45,608 nucleotides of DNA from Aureobasidium sp. EXF-3400 (Eukaryota; Ascomycota; Dothideomycetes; Dothideales; Saccotheciaceae). Location: the NCBI GenBank assembly GCA_024195585.1, contig SWBL01000379.1, positions 1 through 45,608 of the forward strand, given 5' to 3'. This document shows, piece after piece, positions 1 through 9,566 of the stretch. The position numbers and the translations under genes are program-made. Each line of letters begins with the position of its first letter. Positions within the stretch are counted from its first letter, which is position 1. The notes beneath the pieces were generated by a model, which was given only the letters and a program-made list of their open reading frames with translations, did not search any database and was not told where the DNA came from.

Positions 1-21
1 ACAAGTTACTCTACCTTGCAG

Positions 22-1152
22 GTGGCTTTGTACTATCTTGTCCTGATCATGCCTTGTGTCCCCAAGTCTGATTTTACCATGCAGCAGTCGGTCGATTCGT
101 CGTCGGTTCGTGCCCTGCAATGCGGCCGTCGCATGTTCCTCGCCGCTCTCATTCTCGCTTCAAAGTACCTACAAGACCGCAACTACTCTGCCAAAGCATG
201 GAGCAAGATGTCGGGACTCAAGGTCGCTGAGATCAACCTCAACGAACGCACCTTCCTCGAGGCCGTCAACTGGAAGCTACACCTCCCAGAACCTCTTTTC
301 AAGCGTTGGACCGAAGTCGTCCTGCGCTACACCCCTGGCCAAGCGCCTCCACCAACTGGACAGAGTGAATGCAATGATTCTTCCGACGAAGAGGAACCTT
401 TGACCTGGAAGGATATCATTCCCCAACTTACCCCAAGCTTAGATCTGGTTGCACCTGTCGCAGCAGCGATGGTCCGTTGCGAAAGATCAGAGTCGCCAGT
501 CACAACATACACCACGTTGCCATCATACCTCGAGCCTCAGCCAGAAGTCAGACCTCCAACCCCCGTTCTGGGCGTCAACTATCTGCCCACACCCCGTTCT
601 ACGCCTTCGCCTGCCCGGGCTCCTGCAGTGAGCATCGCAAGGGCTGAGATGTGCAACGTGGTTGGCAAATTCAGCCGTCGCTCATCATTCAGCAGCCAGG
701 TCTCTTCTGTGCCAAGTCCTGCCTCGATCCTGTCCGAGGCATCACGTTTGTCACCTGCATCGTCAGTGACATCAGTGGGCTCGTATATCTCGTACACTCA
801 GGACCGCATTGTCAAGATTCCGGCAGTGGGATCAAATACTTCTATTTCAGTATTGCCATCACAATTGACCGCGTATGACGCTCAGCCTCAGGCCAGCCGA
901 GCGGTCAAACGCAGCCAGGAGCATATCTCTGGCTCAGAAGAGGAAGAACGACGAGAAGCTCTGCAGATGAGAACATCCTCGCTGCTCAGCAAACAACAGG
1001 GAACCAAGGCATTGCCCATTGTTCTGGACGACGAGGACTGCGCCAGCAACAGCATGGCAGCGGAAGTCGCCAGCTCACAAGCACAGGCTTGGTCCACATA
1101 TAGTAATGTCAGTTTTGTGGGAGAGGAAAGAAAGCGAATGCGGGTGGCATAA
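22..1152 (+). CDS. Pcl/Pho85-type cyclin, 5'-truncated by window edge
   Basis: This is the 3' part of a cyclin gene whose start lies left of the window. The first 21 bases end in a pyrimidine-rich stretch and CAG, so I read them as the tail of an intron, with the exon starting in frame at GTG (22). The visible product is about 376 residues. Residues 35-105 hold the cyclin-box core, including the motif FLAALILASKYLQD and then MSGL, INLNE and NWKLH, typical of the Pho85-partner cyclins (Pcl1/2/9, S. pombe Pas1). Such cyclins activate a CDK in G1 or in nutrient signalling. The remaining 250 residues are Ser/Pro-rich and look disordered; they are long compared with yeast Pcl proteins but usual in filamentous fungi. 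The subfamily assignment is inference; the cyclin assignment is firm. Confidence 0.85.
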   Translation: MALYYLVLIMPCVPKSDFTMQQSVDSSSVRALQCGRRMFLAALILASKYLQDRNYSAKAWSKMSGLKVAEINLNERTFLEAVNWKLHLPEPLFKRWTEVVLRYTPGQAPPPTGQSECNDSSDEEEPLTWKDIIPQLTPSLDLVAPVAAAMVRCERSESPVTTYTTLPSYLEPQPEVRPPTPVLGVNYLPTPRSTPSPARAPAVSIARAEMCNVVGKFSRRSSFSSQVSSVPSPASILSEASRLSPASSVTSVGSYISYTQDRIVKIPAVGSNTSISVLPSQLTAYDAQPQASRAVKRSQEHISGSEEEERREALQMRTSSLLSKQQGTKALPIVLDDEDCASNSMAAEVASSQAQAWSTYSNVSFVGEERKRMRVA

Positions 1153-1662
1153 AACTGCGTATACCAACACCATGCTTCGAGTCTCCAACCTGCTAAATCA
1201 TTCAAGGCAATGCAGCGCATTTGCTCAGATCATCTGATTCCAAAAAGCCTCTTGTTCGATTTCAAAGCCAGAAGTCGCAAAGTCATGTAAAAGTAGATAA
1301 AAAATGAAATCAAAGATGATCAACCGTCAAACAGAAGCGAATGTGATTTGACACAGTAGAAAGCGATACTAGCTTGTGAATGTTTGAGAAGAACTGAAAG
1401 CTGATGTGAACACTGGACAGTGAGCTAAGCTTAGTGGTTCGCTCGTGCTGGTGGTGTCGTGTTCGGGTCAAGAAGACGATGTTATGAATGCTCGAGTCAG
1501 TCGCGGGATGACGTGGAGCCGAGGGAAAGTTTTGGGCAGGTCTCTAGGGACGAGGCAGACTCGATGTTGTTGCCCGTTGTGTCTTTTGTTCTGCTGCTGC
1601 TGCTTCGCCTGTCTCTCCGGATCCATTATGCTATAGATGCTCCACGACTGAAACCCGTCTCA
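1153..1662. other. Intergenic region, cyclin to PP2C
   Basis: Holds the 3' flank of the cyclin gene and the promoter and leader of the next gene. From 1459 the phosphatase frame is already open, and it contains an ATG at 1564 that may be an alternative start (see findings). No other gene is visible. Confidence 0.6.
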
Positions 1663-2814
1663 ATGTCTCTCCGCCGAACCCTCCTCCGCCCCCAACTGCC
1701 TTCGCTAGGCCGACCCTTTGCGCAGACCCCGCCCATCAGGAGCCAATCCACCCATGCGCCCTTCACCTACCGACTAGGTGCCTCTTCCAGTGGTAAGGGC
1801 AGTCCTGTGGCCCCTCCGAACGAAAACAACATATTCCCTCAGTCTCTGCTGGACCGCGATGACCCCTACTTCACATCGGTCGACAAGTTCTCTGGGGAAG
1901 ACGCCTTCTTCATGGCCAAGATCGCCCGTAGTGACAGACACGTCGTCTTTGGCCTTGCCGACGGTGTAGGCGGCTGGAGGGACTCGGGCATTGATCCTGG
2001 ACGATACTCGCACGGCCTATGCAGGTACATGGCTACGAAGACGCATCGTCCAGACGCCGAGCGAGACTTGAAGCCTCGCAACCTGTTGCAGTACGGCTAC
2101 GAAAACGTTATGAGTGACAGAAGCATCCAGGCTGGTGGCTGTACTGCTTGCATTGGCGCCATTGACCCTTCCGGCGCTCTGGAAGTTGCCAAGTGAGTTG
2201 GTTCGAGTGCTCACCCTATACCACATACTGACCATCGCAGCCTCGGAGACTCGGGCTTCCTCATCCTCGCCCCCGGCAAGGTCTCTTTCATGTCTCCAGC
2301 CCAAACACACGCCTTCAACACACCTTACCAGCTTAGCAAGCTGACGCCACGCATGCAAGCACAAAACCGCATCTTTGGCAATAGCGGCCAGATCTCGGAA
2401 ACACCTGCTCAAGCAGATGTCACAACCCACTCACTGCAGAATGGTGAGCTCGTCATCTTCGCGACCGACGGTGTTTTGGACAACCTGTCGGGCATGGATA
2501 TTCTCAACATCGTGCAACCCATCATGGAGAAGCGTGGATACTGGGCCGCCGCGTCGAAGGAAGCCATTGTCAAGGCCGACAAGCTGCGGGATCCCAAAGA
2601 GATCGAAGCACTCTCCAAGCTGCCTTCCGAGATAGCGTACTCCATCATGCGCAATGCCAAGATCGCCGGCATCGATACTCGCAGAGATGGTCCCTTTGCG
2701 AAGGAGGTCCACAAGTACTTCCCGAATGAGGAATATCATGGCGGAAAGCCCGACGATATCGCTGTCATCGTCGCTCTCGCTATTCAAGATGGCTCTCCCA
2801 AAGCAAAGCTTTAG
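1663..2814 (+). CDS. PTC7: PP2C-type Ser/Thr phosphatase, PTC7/AZR1-like
   Basis: Exons 1663-2192 and 2241-2814, joined across a 48-nt intron (GTGAGT...GCAG), encode 367 residues. The join restores the motif NLGDSG. This is a metal-dependent PP2C phosphatase of the mitochondrial Ptc7/PPTC7 group. Visible signatures are GED near residue 79, ADGVGGW at 99-105, a TDGVLDN motif and GGKPDD near the C terminus; the acidic residues bind Mg/Mn. The N terminus (about 35 residues, rich in Arg and Ser, no acidic residues) looks like a mitochondrial presequence. Yeast Ptc7 dephosphorylates the coenzyme Q factor Coq7, so a role in ubiquinone synthesis is likely by homology. An in-frame ATG at 1564 would give a 400-residue form with a hydrophobic start. 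I prefer 1663 because it starts directly at the presequence. Confidence 0.88.
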
Positions 2815-3558
2815 TATCTTTTTGCTTTGCTGTTAATGTTTGCATGGATCTGGAGTTGACGGTCTATTTCCGTTTTGCATCGGTGGTGGTTTTTGGGATT
2901 TGGCTACTTATCTTTACATTTCCGTATATATCTTCGTCTCGCGATGAGAATCTTGAGTATCACATCTGAATATGGTCATCAGATAGTATTGATACATTCA
3001 TCGATCAGGAATCAGCAATTCGGAACGCACGTCTCGCAATGGCGCATGCTTGGTCCATCGATGATAAGACTTTCTTGCTGAGCCACAGCACAGTACAGTA
3101 GAAATATCATCCAAGAGGCACACAGTAGGATCGAAACGTCACAAGGAGCACAGCACGCATCTTCAAAGGCGATATAAAAACGTGTCTCGACTAGTAATGT
3201 TGATGCAAAAATATGATCAGGGTGAATCGTACAACGACGTTGACTGCCAAGCTTTTTGGTCTCTCTTCCACGCGCTGTGGCTGGACCAAGCACCCGATGT
3301 AATCGCATCTAACGAACACATTATTCAATCCTGCAGACAATATAGATCGAGTCAAAGCACACCCCAGCTAGAAATCTAAAAACCATCACATCGCAGAAAA
3401 TCCCGGATCCCGATCGGTCAACTACAAAAAGTTTCAGCAGAGTCCGAATCTTGAGGGCTTTCATGATATAAAAAAAGACAATTGCCAAAACACAACCAAA
3501 AACCAGGAGGATCACTGTCAATCACAGAAACCACCGTTTCTCAGAGAAGAGGCACACA
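2815..3558. other. Intergenic region, PP2C to RPP40
   Basis: About 740 bases with only short, unconvincing open frames on both strands. Presumably the terminator of the phosphatase gene and the promoter of RPP40. No RNA gene recognised. Confidence 0.5.
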
Positions 3559-4620
3559 ATGCTGGATATTGGCAAATCTCCAGAGTTGCCTACGCCAAAA
3601 TGCTATTTCAGCACCACAACTCTGGCCTCCTATAACGACTCTTCGGAACTACCGACCAAAAAGGCTCCATTCAATCTTCTGCACCGAGCCCCATACTACC
3701 ATACCGTGACTCTGGTTTCACCAACTTCCTATCCCCTCAACGTCGCATCGAACTCACCAAAATATGCACGATTACGCTTGCCGCTTCTGGACATTCTGAC
3801 AGGAGATTTCTTCAACCAACACATCAAAACCGGAAATGTATTACTACTATCCTCGCCGCTCAAGTTGGAGTCTACATCCTCAGAAGCGAGTCTTACATTA
3901 GTAGATGGCATACTCACCATAACCTGCGATCGCGCACTCTACGAACGCGCAGGGTTAACCGGAACCGCCATTTCAGACCCTCATGCTAGAAAACATGGCA
4001 CTTCCAAGTTTCGTATCGAGCTTAATCTGCGATTGCCTTCGATGCTTGCTGGGAAGAAAGGATTTGAACGTATCTTACGGGCTGCCGAGACAGTCTTCAC
4101 GGGAGAGATTTCATGGTTGTTCTATGATATTTCTGCTGCAGGAGTTGCGGAAAACGATGCTATGCTAGGCAAGGAAGCTCAGGTCATGGGTGTCGGAACG
4201 AAAACAGAAGATCTGGGAAAAGTTCTAGTTCCAAACTTTCCAACTCAGATTTTTAAATCTGCGAATGATGAAAACGATTTGGTGGAGTTGCTGGAATGGA
4301 TCTCACTCGCGGCTATCGGGTCCCCGAGGATACAGCAAGGAGATCTGGTTGATGAAATCATCAGTCGATATGAGGTGCCTGACATCTCATCACCTTCTAC
4401 CACGGATGCAACGAATCAGCCAAAGACACAGGATCTTACAACAATGACATTTACTGGATTCATGCCTTCCTCTTTTCTCAGCTCCACGTTTGGAGAGACC
4501 CTCATACAGTCAAAAGAGTCATGGTTTGCACTTCTGGTTCACGGATTTGAAGATGGGAAAACTCTTGTCATACTCAAGACGGAGGATAATCGGGTGTTCA
4601 GTTGGGATGTCGAGGGCTAA
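3559..4620 (+). CDS. RPP40: RNase P/MRP protein subunit Rpp40
   Basis: Single exon, 353 residues, close to human RPP40 (about 360). I recognise the family from an ordered series of weak but characteristic segments: FNLLHRAPYYHTVTLVSP near the N terminus, LLDILTGDFFNQHIKTG near 80, a DRALYERAGLTG segment near 125, ELLEWISLAAIG around 240, FTGFMPSSF near 300 and WFALLVHGFED near 325. Human RPP40 has matching blocks (HYYNYRVSFLIP; LPLHELITPEFISTFIKKG; YEETGLQG; LFDWLGAV; ITGFILPE). Rpp40 is a structural subunit of nuclear RNase P and RNase MRP, which process tRNA 5' ends and pre-rRNA. There is no catalytic motif, as expected because the RNA is the catalyst. The family is poorly conserved, so automated pipelines may call this hypothetical. 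Confidence 0.75.
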   Translation: MLDIGKSPELPTPKCYFSTTTLASYNDSSELPTKKAPFNLLHRAPYYHTVTLVSPTSYPLNVASNSPKYARLRLPLLDILTGDFFNQHIKTGNVLLLSSPLKLESTSSEASLTLVDGILTITCDRALYERAGLTGTAISDPHARKHGTSKFRIELNLRLPSMLAGKKGFERILRAAETVFTGEISWLFYDISAAGVAENDAMLGKEAQVMGVGTKTEDLGKVLVPNFPTQIFKSANDENDLVELLEWISLAAIGSPRIQQGDLVDEIISRYEVPDISSPSTTDATNQPKTQDLTTMTFTGFMPSSFLSSTFGETLIQSKESWFALLVHGFEDGKTLVILKTEDNRVFSWDVEG

Positions 4621-5029
4621 GCCTTTCATTTATGCATTTAGCAAAATTGAGCTCGTGTGTATACTACTGTAGAACAAGTCAAAATCATGGGCATTACCCA
4701 TAGCTTGCTCCTGCACTTCTTGTACTACCTCTTGTACTTAAGCTTTCAATACTGTCTCTGAAGAAGATACAAGGACATGCACTCGAGGGTTTGCTTTCTC
4801 CTACCTGTGTGACCGGTGTACTCGATGTTCTAGGTGCAGGCAGATATACTCTACTGGCTTGAATCATTCACGAGTAGAACTCTGGTTTCTTAAGGCTCGA
4901 TCGACCTGTCCATTCCTCCATTGCCTACCAAATATGCAGTCATAAGTCATGGCAATTGCCTGTTCCCGACGCGCCTCGCTAAAGTTGCAGAATGTAGAAT
5001 GCACGATACAATATCTTTATCGCATGTGT
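4621..5029. other. Convergent 3' intergenic region
   Basis: Separates the 3' ends of RPP40 (+) and the KIN17 homologue (-). Short frames only; nothing recognisable beyond presumed 3' UTRs. Confidence 0.5.
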
Positions 5030-6067
5030 TCAACCGAGACGAGGTCGCTTACCGCCGCCAGATTGGCGCTCATCCCGCATGCGTTTTCTGTCCATCTCTT
5101 CCCTCATGATACGCTCTGCAGCACTCATCTTCTTTGGCTCTTCGACCACCTGCGTGGGCTTCTTCTCCTTGAGAGGGTTGGACTTGGATTTAGAAGCAGC
5201 CGCAAAGACGTTGACTCGCTTGGGCTTAAATCCAAGGTCGAGAGAAAGTTTGGGTGCAGCTGGGGGTGCGACAGGCGCTTCGGCGGGTTTCTCGTCTCCA
5301 TTTTTGAACTCCAGAATAGGCTCGGCGGCATTGGCTTCAGCTACTTTCTCAGTTGGTGATGGCATCTTCGCAGTAGTCGCTTCTGTTGAGTCCGTGGTTA
5401 CTGGCTTGGATCCAAGACCCAAATTGAATGACAAGGGACCTTCTTGAGCCTTCTTGGGTTTGGACTCTTCATCCTGGTCCTTGTTGTTCAGACGATCTTC
5501 TTCTTCCTGTTGTCGCTTCTTTTCCTGTGCACGCTTGATTTGGGCATCGAGCATGCGAGTCTCGCGCTCTTCGTCGCCCTTCTCCATAGCTTCCTTCTTG
5601 CGGACCATCTCCCTACGTCTCAGGGCTTCGGGACTGTCATCGACCCAGGCAATTTCCAAACCTCTGTCTCCTTCTTCGACTCTGCAGATGCCTTCTCTTC
5701 CAAGATACTTGACAAACTCGGTCAAGCTAGGCCATTTCGTCGAGTTCATGTGGATGTGCTCCTTGTCGTGAATGTACTCTTGATAGAAGTGGTTGGCATA
5801 GACTTTTTTCTCTCCGTGCGACGTTCTGAGAAGGGTCAGAAAGTCCTTCTTGAAAGTCTCGGAATATTGAGCAATGTATTTCTTGGGATCCTCGCCGACC
5901 AGCAGCATTGCGCGCACATGTCCTTCGGAAAGAGTGTGTTGTTTGAAGCCGTTCTCATCGCGCATCTGACGCTGGCAGACTTGACAGTACCAGCGCAGGC
6001 GCTGCAGGCCCTTGGACTTCATGTTGTTGGAGAGCCATTTTGTGCTGCCGACTTCTGCCTTGGGCAT
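5030..6067 (-). CDS. KIN17-like DNA/RNA-binding zinc-finger protein
   Basis: Single exon, 345 residues. The start at 6067 gives MPKAEVGSTKWLSNNMKSKG, the family's usual N terminus; the frame is open for 97 more codons upstream but that stretch is unlike any Kin17. A C2H2-type finger uses C28, C31, H44 and H50. The winged-helix-like Kin17 core follows (about 51-160; KKYIAQYSETF, YANHFYQEYIHDKEHIHMNS, WPSLTEFVKYLGREG). After that come a charged coiled-coil-like stretch and a low-complexity Ala/Pro/Lys tail ending in basic residues that could act as a nuclear signal. Kin17 binds curved DNA and RNA and is found with spliceosomal and DNA-replication complexes. The C-terminal tandem SH3-like module of animal Kin17 is absent, as is usual in fungi. 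Confidence 0.9.
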   Translation of the reverse strand: MPKAEVGSTKWLSNNMKSKGLQRLRWYCQVCQRQMRDENGFKQHTLSEGHVRAMLLVGEDPKKYIAQYSETFKKDFLTLLRTSHGEKKVYANHFYQEYIHDKEHIHMNSTKWPSLTEFVKYLGREGICRVEEGDRGLEIAWVDDSPEALRRREMVRKKEAMEKGDEERETRMLDAQIKRAQEKKRQQEEEDRLNNKDQDEESKPKKAQEGPLSFNLGLGSKPVTTDSTEATTAKMPSPTEKVAEANAAEPILEFKNGDEKPAEAPVAPPAAPKLSLDLGFKPKRVNVFAAASKSKSNPLKEKKPTQVVEEPKKMSAAERIMREEMDRKRMRDERQSGGGKRPRLG

Positions 6068-6494
6068 GGTGGATGCGCGGGTTGATAGTAGTGATGTATG
6101 CGACCAGGTTTCCGGAAGGATGAAGGTTGTTGAAGAAAGGGTCGTCAAGTTGCTTACAAGTCGAGAGTGAATGAGTGGTTGATGATCGCAGTCAAAGCAG
6201 TGGCGCCGCGGCTCGCGTGGTCGCAGCTGCTTTCCACGGCTTCTGCCGCCATTACACATCTGACTTCCACAAGTACCTCGAGAAGGACAAGTACAACATC
6301 TACATGACTTGAGGCAGCAGCTAGTGGAGAGACGTGACTTCGTTGTTCCGAGACTCATCTATCTACCATGTATGTACACAGGAAAGGCCATCTGATCAGA
6401 TGGCCGCCGTGAAATGCTTTTGATGCCCCTTGGCTCCATCCGCCTGTTGTCTATGTATGCCATCAACAACAATGCTGCTACGCTAAACGCTAAA
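6068..6494. other. Intergenic region, HOM3 to KIN17
   Basis: Contains the HOM3 3' flank, the KIN17 promoter and a perfect 20-bp palindrome listed separately. No gene seen. Confidence 0.5.
6386..6405. repeat. Perfect 20-bp palindrome
   Basis: GGCCATCTGATCAGATGGCC equals its own reverse complement. It lies 90-109 bases past the HOM3 stop codon (HOM3 is on the minus strand) and about 320 bases upstream of the KIN17 start. It could be an operator for a dimeric factor, or form a stem in either transcript. Function unknown. Confidence 0.9.
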
Positions 6495-8123
6495 TCAATC
6501 GAGGAAAGTAAAAAGGTTGGTGTGGACCACGTTAAGCGCTCTGTTGGCCTCGGCCTCTTCGATAACGCAAGAGATGTTGATCTCGCTAGCACCCTGCGAG
6601 ATCATCTCAATGTTGATGCCATTCTCCCCAAGGACACTGAAGAAGCGACCGCTGATACCAACCATGCTACGCAGCTGGCGACCGACAAGACTAATGACGG
6701 CCAAGCCAGGGACAAGGTCAATATCACCCCAGACACTGAGGTCGTCGACGGCACCCTTGAGGGCAGCAGACTCGATCTGGATCTCTTCCGAGTCGGGACC
6801 TGCACCAGACAGGAGCGCGACCTCGGAGTGCAGAGCCATGGAAACATGAACTTCAGACGACGAGATGAGGTCGACGGACAAATGCCACTTGTCAAGGACA
6901 GAGAAGATGGACATGAGGAAGCCGTGGGCACGCGTACGCTTCTTGGAGTGCACGTTGAGCACGGTAATACCGCGCTTAATGGTGACAGCGGTGGGACGCT
7001 TGGGTCCATCGTGGGTGCTGAGACTGACCAGGCTGCGGTTGCGGAAGAGAGAAGGCTTCTTCTCACCGAGGTCGTCGGCTTGATCGGGCCAGATGACGGT
7101 GCCCTGGTTGCGGGGGTTCTTGACGTTCTTGATACGGATGGGAATGCTGGCCTTGATGACCTGATCCATGGTGAAGGGGTGGATGACTTCAGATCCGTAG
7201 AAGGTCAACTCGGCAGCCTCGGAAGGGGTGACGGAGGGCAGCAGGCGAGCAGTAGGCACCTTGCGAGGGTCCGCAGTGAAGATACCGTCGACCTCCTTCC
7301 AGATCTGCAGCTCGGAGGCGCCAATGCCGACAGCAACCAGAGCGGCGCAAAGGTCGGTGTAGCCACGTCCAATCTGAGTAAGGAGACCGCCAGGGACATC
7401 GCCAAAGTAGCCAGTGATGACAGGAACGGCATCACCGCAGGCGTGGACAGCAGCCGCGAGAGACTGAGCCAGGTTGCGGTAAAAGGAGTCATCGATGCGC
7501 TCGCCGACGGGGAAGTCGATGACATTGCTCAGGTCAACATATTTGGCGTTGCATCCACGGTCCTGCAGGACGGCAGTCATGTACAGACAAGACAGCTTCT
7601 CGCCCTTTGCGACAATCTTGTCCTCGGTGCGCTTGCTAACCTCGGTCAAGTGCTGGGCAGACTCGAGGATCTTGATCAACGAGTCGCATTCGGCGTTGAC
7701 AGCATCCGAGTAGGACTCGAGAATGTCGGATGAGGAGATGGTGTCCTTTGCGACGGCAATGTGGTCGACGCGGATGACATCGACAATGTCGACGTATTTG
7801 CGCGAGCCAATGCGTTCGGCCTCGCGGGCGGCGCGGAGCAGACGGTTGGTGGTGCCCTCGCTCTTGGTGTAGGTGCTGCGAGCAGAGCACACGATGGCGG
7901 TGCGGTGTTGCTTCAGGCTGGCACTGGAGAGAGGTCAGTACACTTGTAGTTACAATTGTAAAGAGACAGGGTCGACGTACATGACAATGTCTTTGGCAAT
8001 GTCGACGGCAAACTTGCCGACGCTGGTGCCGCCAAACTTTTGCACAACCCAATTGCCGCCGCCGGGCAGGTTCTTTTCCTGCTGGTGAGGTATTGACTGT
8101 TCGAATCCGTTGGTGTAGGCCAT
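6495..8123 (-). CDS. HOM3: Aspartokinase (aspartate 4-kinase)
   Basis: Exons 7981-8123 and 6495-7923 on the minus strand, joined over a 57-nt intron (GTACGT...CCAG), give 523 residues; yeast Hom3 has 527. The enzyme phosphorylates aspartate, the first step toward threonine, methionine and (where present) homoserine-derived products. Visible features are KFGGTSVGK at 29-37 (ATP/aspartate binding), the fungal QIGRGYTDLCAALVAVGIGA block, WKEVDGIFTADPR, and FYGSEVIHP in the kinase half. Two C-terminal ACT domains follow (from TIKRGITVLNVHS and from LAVISLVGR), the usual site of threonine feedback. The intron falls right after the first motif. A consensus TGACTCA sits 90 bases upstream of the start, fitting cross-pathway (Gcn4/CpcA) control of amino-acid synthesis. 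Confidence 0.96.
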
Positions 8124-8212
8124 TGTGAAGGTGGTGGGGGGTTTGGTGGTCGTGTGTGTGTTGTGGTGATATGTGCAAGTGTTTTTGCTATTGTTCTACA
8201 GAGGACATGGAT

Positions 8213-8219
8213 TGACTCA
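8213..8219. promoter_or_regulatory. Gcn4/CpcA-type TGACTCA site
   Basis: Exact match to the palindromic consensus of the bZIP amino-acid-starvation regulator (Gcn4, CpcA, CPC-1). It lies in the 252-base divergent promoter, 90 bases upstream of HOM3 and 157 bases upstream of MFAP1. HOM3 is a known Gcn4 target in yeast, so the site most likely serves HOM3. A 7-mer can occur by chance, but position and target support it. Confidence 0.6.
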
Positions 8220-8375
8220 CTCGGCGTTGAATGCCATGGCCCCCCGATTTCGCATCTGCCCCACCCGACAATCAAGATGGCTCTGACGTTAGACTCTTGT
8301 TATACGAGTACGCCGAAACAATAATATACCCGCATCGCTCTTGTTTCCATCCCATCGCAACCCACGACCCGCACA

Positions 8376-9566
8376 ATGCCGCCAAAACGCATGACCGCCA
8401 ACCCCCTGGCTCCTTTGCGCTACCGTCCAGGAAAAGCTGTCGGCCAGGAAGATTCATCATCAGAAGAGGAAGATTCCGCTTCCGAATCAGAAAGCGAGCA
8501 ACAACAGCAGACCAAAACGACCACCGCTCCGCCAAAAGCCACATCCTTTCCCAAATTCAACTCCAACATCTCCAAAGCAGACCTTGAGCGACGGAGGCAG
8601 GAAGCCCAAGTCTTGCGCCAACAGAACGCAGAGCTTGAAAAACAAGGCCTGGAAGGCTTCGAGACTGCTTCTGAAAGCGACGAATCCGCCAGTGGTGACG
8701 AATCTGCATCCGACGACGACGACGAAGATGATGAATCAGAAGAGGAAGCTCCAACTCGGAAGTTCGTCGCTCCAAGCTTCGTCCCGAAATCACAACGCAA
8801 GAATCTCGCTGCGCCAATCCAAGACGAAGAAGCCATAGCCGCCGAAGAGGAACGTAAGCGCAAAGAAAAAGCAGATGCCCTCCTTCAGGCCCAAATCGAC
8901 AAGGATGCCGCCGCTCGAGCTGCAGGTCGCAGAGCCTGGGACGATGAAGACCCCGACGCTATCGAAGACGTTGACGATACCGACAATCTCGACCCAGAAG
9001 CCGAGCTCGCAGCCTGGAAATTGCGCGAGTTGCGCCGCGTGAAGCGGGATCGCGAAGCCATCGAGGCTGCCGAAAGGGAAAGAGAAGAGATCGAAAGACG
9101 ACGAAACTTGACAGCCGAACAACGAGAAGCCGAGGACGCAGCTCACATTGCTGCTCAAAAGGAGGAAAAGGAAGGAAGAGGTCAGGCAGGCTTCATGCAG
9201 AAATACCACCACAAGGGCGCCTTCTTCCAAGACGACGAACAACTGGCTGAAATCTCGAAACGCGACATTATGGGCGCTAAGTTCCAAGACGACTCTGGCA
9301 ATCGGGAGATTCTGCCGCAATACATGCAAATTCGCGACATGACGAAATTGGGCAGGAAGGGAAGGACCAAATACAAGGATCTGAAGGCAGAAGATACTGG
9401 ACGCTGGGGTGCAGAGGATGATAGAAGGGATGGTCCTGGCTATGGAGGCGACAGGTATCAAAATAGGGAAGGGGCCACTGGTGCGAATGCTGCTGCTGTG
9501 GGTGAGAGGCGAAGGAGAGAAGACGATCGCGGTGGTCGCGATGAAAAGAGGCCACGCTACGACTAG
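8376..9566 (+). CDS. MFAP1-like spliceosomal protein
   Basis: Single exon, 396 residues. Human MFAP1 is about 440 residues long. The protein is almost entirely charged and helical. Residues about 20-170 contain acidic Ser-rich tracts alternating with Arg/Lys/Glu-rich helices. The conserved MFAP1 C-terminal block runs from about 265 to 345: KYHHKGAFFQDDEQ, SKRDIMGAKFQDDSG, LPQYMQIRDM and GRKGRTKYKDLKAEDT. MFAP1 is a spliceosomal B-complex protein that binds Prp38 through its long single alpha helix and is needed for activation of the spliceosome. It ends 420 bases before PRP38 on the same strand. The Lys/Arg-rich C terminus (KRPR) suits nuclear location. Confidence 0.88.
   Translation: MPPKRMTANPLAPLRYRPGKAVGQEDSSSEEEDSASESESEQQQQTKTTTAPPKATSFPKFNSNISKADLERRRQEAQVLRQQNAELEKQGLEGFETASESDESASGDESASDDDDEDDESEEEAPTRKFVAPSFVPKSQRKNLAAPIQDEEAIAAEEERKRKEKADALLQAQIDKDAAARAAGRRAWDDEDPDAIEDVDDTDNLDPEAELAAWKLRELRRVKRDREAIEAAEREREEIERRRNLTAEQREAEDAAHIAAQKEEKEGRGQAGFMQKYHHKGAFFQDDEQLAEISKRDIMGAKFQDDSGNREILPQYMQIRDMTKLGRKGRTKYKDLKAEDTGRWGAEDDRRDGPGYGGDRYQNREGATGANAAAVGERRRREDDRGGRDEKRPRYD

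Noticed and set aside
6068..6358. 97 extra in-frame codons before the KIN17 start
   Set aside because: Cys/Arg/Ser-rich and unlike Kin17; the protein from 6067 begins exactly as the family does.
8101..8123. TTCGAATCC resembling a tRNA B box
   Set aside because: Lies inside the HOM3 coding start; no A box or cloverleaf arms at the right distance.
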